A stretch of 24,429 bases of DNA. Origin: an uncultured Blautia sp. GTDB taxonomy: Bacteria > Bacillota > Clostridia > Lachnospirales > Lachnospiraceae. The notes under the pieces were generated by a model. The model saw only the letters and a list, made by a program, of their open reading frames with translations. It was not told the origin of the DNA and ran no database searches. Shown piece after piece: positions 22,746 to 24,429 of the stretch. The stretch spans positions 1-24,429 of the forward strand of contig UQSX01000042.1 in the NCBI GenBank assembly GCA_900543715.1, given 5' to 3'. The position numbers were made by a program, and so were the translations under genes. How positions within the stretch are numbered: position 1 is the first letter of the stretch; every line of letters begins with the position of its first letter.

Positions 22746-23483
22746 ATGATCAATTATGACATACCTAAAACAGTGAAGGAACTTTTGGAATGGAAAATCT
22801 CAAATAAAAAGACATGTACAGATAAGAATTGGCCGTTGTCAGTAGAGGAATTCATTAAGAATAAAGAATACACCAGGAAGTGTAACGAAAAAAATCAAAC
22901 GGATGTACTGTATTCTTTTTTGGGAATATATGCTATTGGTATCTGGACATATAATCAACCGAACGAGTCGGACATTTTTAAGACAGACGCAGATAAAACG
23001 GACAGGCCGGATATTTTTAAAATGGACGCAAACAAATTAAGAGTTTTGAATGAGAAAGGCAAATATCAGTGCTTATGCTCAAAACAATTTCTATTCGAAT
23101 TGCAGAATAAAAGGGTTAATGAAATTGAAGTAGAAGAATTGAACCAATTTTTAGAAAGAACTTTTGTTCCTGTTTATTTTGAAGTGGGAAATTTGATTCC
23201 CATGTGGCCGGGAGGCAATATAGAGAAAGGCAATCAAAATAATGGATATATGGATATTCCGGAATTGTTTTTTCACAGATATACAAAATGGTTTGAGGAA
23301 TTAGCAACATATGAGGAGAGCTTTTTAGACGGAGTCGGCGCTAAAGTAAAAGAGGATAGATTTAAATCCTTTAATGATTTCTTAAAATCAGTTGAAACGG
23401 TTGAAAAATATCAGGAATATGTCAATTATGCAGTAGATAACATAATCAGCAGAACAAAACGTATAAAAGCGTTTCTTATTTAG
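22746..23483 (+). CDS. DUF6994-like protein, AT-rich
   Basis: This 245-residue soluble protein has a conserved-looking middle and end: FVPVYFEVGNLIPMWPGGN and FNDFLKSVETVEKYQEYVNYAVDNIISRTKRIKAF, which I associate with DUF6994 proteins of unknown function. The DNA is visibly richer in A/T than neighbouring genes and in Lys/Asn codons, suggesting acquisition by transfer. Residues ~76-95 contain an imperfect duplication (DIFKTDADKTDRP / DIFKMDANK). It has a GCGGAGG site and starts 27 bases after the FUSC stop on the same strand. A hairpin follows its stop. I do not know its function. Confidence 0.7.
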   Translation: MINYDIPKTVKELLEWKISNKKTCTDKNWPLSVEEFIKNKEYTRKCNEKNQTDVLYSFLGIYAIGIWTYNQPNESDIFKTDADKTDRPDIFKMDANKLRVLNEKGKYQCLCSKQFLFELQNKRVNEIEVEELNQFLERTFVPVYFEVGNLIPMWPGGNIEKGNQNNGYMDIPELFFHRYTKWFEELATYEESFLDGVGAKVKEDRFKSFNDFLKSVETVEKYQEYVNYAVDNIISRTKRIKAFLI

Positions 23484-23484
23484 C

Positions 23485-23532
23485 AAAAAGGTGTGCACAA
23501 AAGCAGATACTAGTCAACTGATGTGCACACCT
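23485..23532 (-). terminator. Intrinsic terminator for the minus-strand aldo/keto reductase remnant
   Basis: Perfect 11-base arms AGGTGTGCACA (23489-23499) and TGTGCACACCT (23522-23532), 22-base loop. Read on the minus strand the stem is followed by TTTT. On the plus strand it lies just after the DUF6994 stop but lacks a T-run there. Confidence 0.65.
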
Positions 23533-23546
23533 CAGCAGAAATGTTT

Positions 23547-24092
23547 TCAGAAAACAATCTGATCGATCCGGCAAAGCTCTTCTTCTGTGAACAGGCTTCC
23601 TTCCAGAACTTTCAGATTATCCAGTATCTGTTCTGGTTTAGAGGCCCCTACCAGTACACTGGTCACATCCTGATCTTTCAAAACCCATTTCAGAGCCATT
23701 TGGGCCAGGCTTTCTCCTCGTTCCTGGGCCATGGAATTCAGAGCCCGGATCTGTCCCATTTTTTCATCTGTCAGCATATCCCCATGGAGAAAACGGCCAT
23801 CGGTGTTTATCCGGCTGTCCTGGGGAATGCCCTTTAAGTAGCGGTCTGTCAAAAGTCCCTGGGCAAGAGGACTGAAGGAAATGATACCCTTTCCTTTTTT
23901 TCTGGCCATCTCCTTGAGGCCGTTCTGCTCGATGGTCCGGTTGAAAATGTTATAGGAATTCTGGTTGATCACAAAGGGACACTTCATATCTTCCAGGATT
24001 TTGCAGGCCTTTTCCATAGTAGGGCCGTCATAATTGGAAAGTCCTGCATAGAGGGCTTTTCCGCTCAGAACCGCCTGATGAAGAGCTCCCAT
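23547..24092 (-). pseudogene. Aldo/keto reductase, N-terminal half missing
   Basis: The 181 residues starting MGALHQAVLSGKALYAGLSNYD match the second half of a ~330-residue aldo/keto reductase of the YghZ/glyceraldehyde-3-phosphate-reductase-like type. Family marks are INQNSYNIFNR, GIISFSPLAQGLLTDRYL, the cofactor-binding SVLVGASKPEQILDNL and a normal C-terminus. The catalytic Asp, Tyr, Lys and His all lie in the missing N-terminal half. Upstream of 24092 the frame hits a stop within ~35 bases and the sequence has no reductase homology. MGALHQ is an internal family motif, so the ATG is not a native start. It is probably inactive; a T-run hairpin terminator follows it. Confidence 0.8.
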
Positions 24093-24160
24093 GAATTCAT
24101 GACATAAGGAATTCCATATCTATTATAATCCCTCTGTCAGGTGCAAAAAAGAGTTTCGGA

Positions 24161-24429
24161 TTACTTTTCGCAAATAAAATTTAACAGAGGCTCCAAATAT
24201 TTCTCGTCTACCCAGGAGCATTTCTTTCCCATGGCCTCTTTGAGAGCAAGTTCCCATGGCTCGCACTGTTCGGCAGGCTTTTTCGCAACCATTTTCTTCA
24301 GCATAGAGCAGAGGAAACGGTCTTTTGCTGTCATGATCTCTTCGTTCCAGGCGCCTCTGCCGTAGAAGAGGGGAATTTCTTCCAGAGGACCGGAAAGATG
24401 CCGTGACTTCAATTCTTCCAGAATAGTCT
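24161..24429 (-). CDS. Flavodoxin-domain protein, C-terminal part (5' end cut by window)
   Basis: The frame is open to the right edge. The visible ~88 residues (LSGPLEEIPLFYGRGAWNEEIMTAKDRFLCSMLKKMVAKKPAEQCEPWELALKEAMGKKCSWVDEKYLEPLLNFICEK) resemble the C-terminal region of flavodoxin-domain proteins of Clostridia, with the Y-x-x-GAW-x-x-E and EPWE-x-AL patterns. The FMN-binding N-terminus is out of the window. It lies upstream of the aldo/keto reductase remnant on the same strand, which would fit a redox pair. The 68-base gap between them contains a minus-strand TATAAT box (~24120-24125). The family call is tentative. Confidence 0.5.
   Translation of the reverse strand, partial: TILEELKSRHLSGPLEEIPLFYGRGAWNEEIMTAKDRFLCSMLKKMVAKKPAEQCEPWELALKEAMGKKCSWVDEKYLEPLLNFICEK

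Noticed and set aside
1..24429. CRISPR arrays, tRNA or rRNA genes, insertion sequences, riboswitches
   Set aside because: No regularly spaced repeats, rRNA-like blocks, tRNA cloverleaf sequences, transposase genes or recognisable riboswitch cores were seen on either strand by reading.

Overview
The window reads as chromosome from a Firmicute, most likely the Clostridia family Lachnospiraceae. This is judged from moderate GC, strong AGGAGG-type ribosome sites, tightly packed ATGA-overlapping operons, an ECF sigma/DUF4179 pair, a YtrA-type GntR/ABC operon, a BceR-like regulator and FUSC and DUF6994 proteins. The genus cannot be fixed from sequence reading alone. I see no rRNA, tRNA, CRISPR array or intact transposon. 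About 28 real or broken genes cover nearly all of the sequence.

Left part (1-8.7 kb): the end of an EcsC-family gene; a P-loop kinase-like protein with a coiled-coil tail; a minus-strand AgrC/LytTR two-component pair; a 140-base tract of three hairpins; a small membrane protein that may be the pair's target; an S11 D,D-carboxypeptidase; a MarR gene coupled to a fused YczE-like membrane protein/cytidylate-kinase-like protein, with a clear promoter and operator; a GPP34-like protein; and an MTA/SAH nucleosidase.

Middle part (8.7-19.1 kb): an ECF sigma factor with its membrane anti-sigma and a probable self-recognised promoter; an HD-domain protein overlapping an AEC transporter; larB-larC1-SRAP (nickel-pincer cofactor synthesis plus an abasic-site protein) behind a 19-bp-spacer MerR-type promoter; a YtrA-like GntR regulator with its ABC transporter behind a 17-bp palindromic operator; DNA polymerase IV with a small partner behind a LexA box; and a UlaG-like metallo-hydrolase.

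Right part (19.1-24.4 kb) is the most unusual. A BceR-type receiver domain runs directly into the last ~110 residues of a BceB-type permease, as if about 4 kb of a bceRSAB operon had been deleted. The endonuclease III gene just downstream has an in-frame block that looks like the second transmembrane helix and GKSKAR linker of FtsH in place of a conserved Nth segment. Next come a FUSC protein, an AT-rich DUF6994 gene, an aldo/keto reductase lacking its N-terminal half, and the end of a flavodoxin-like gene. Three damaged or chimeric loci within 5 kb suggest a tract of illegitimate recombination; an assembly artefact has to be excluded first.

The strongest candidates for something new are the nth/ftsH chimera, the bceR'-'bceB scar, the triple-hairpin element at 3379-3518, and the SOS-linked small gene at 17899. 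No complete new defence or mobile system is evident.
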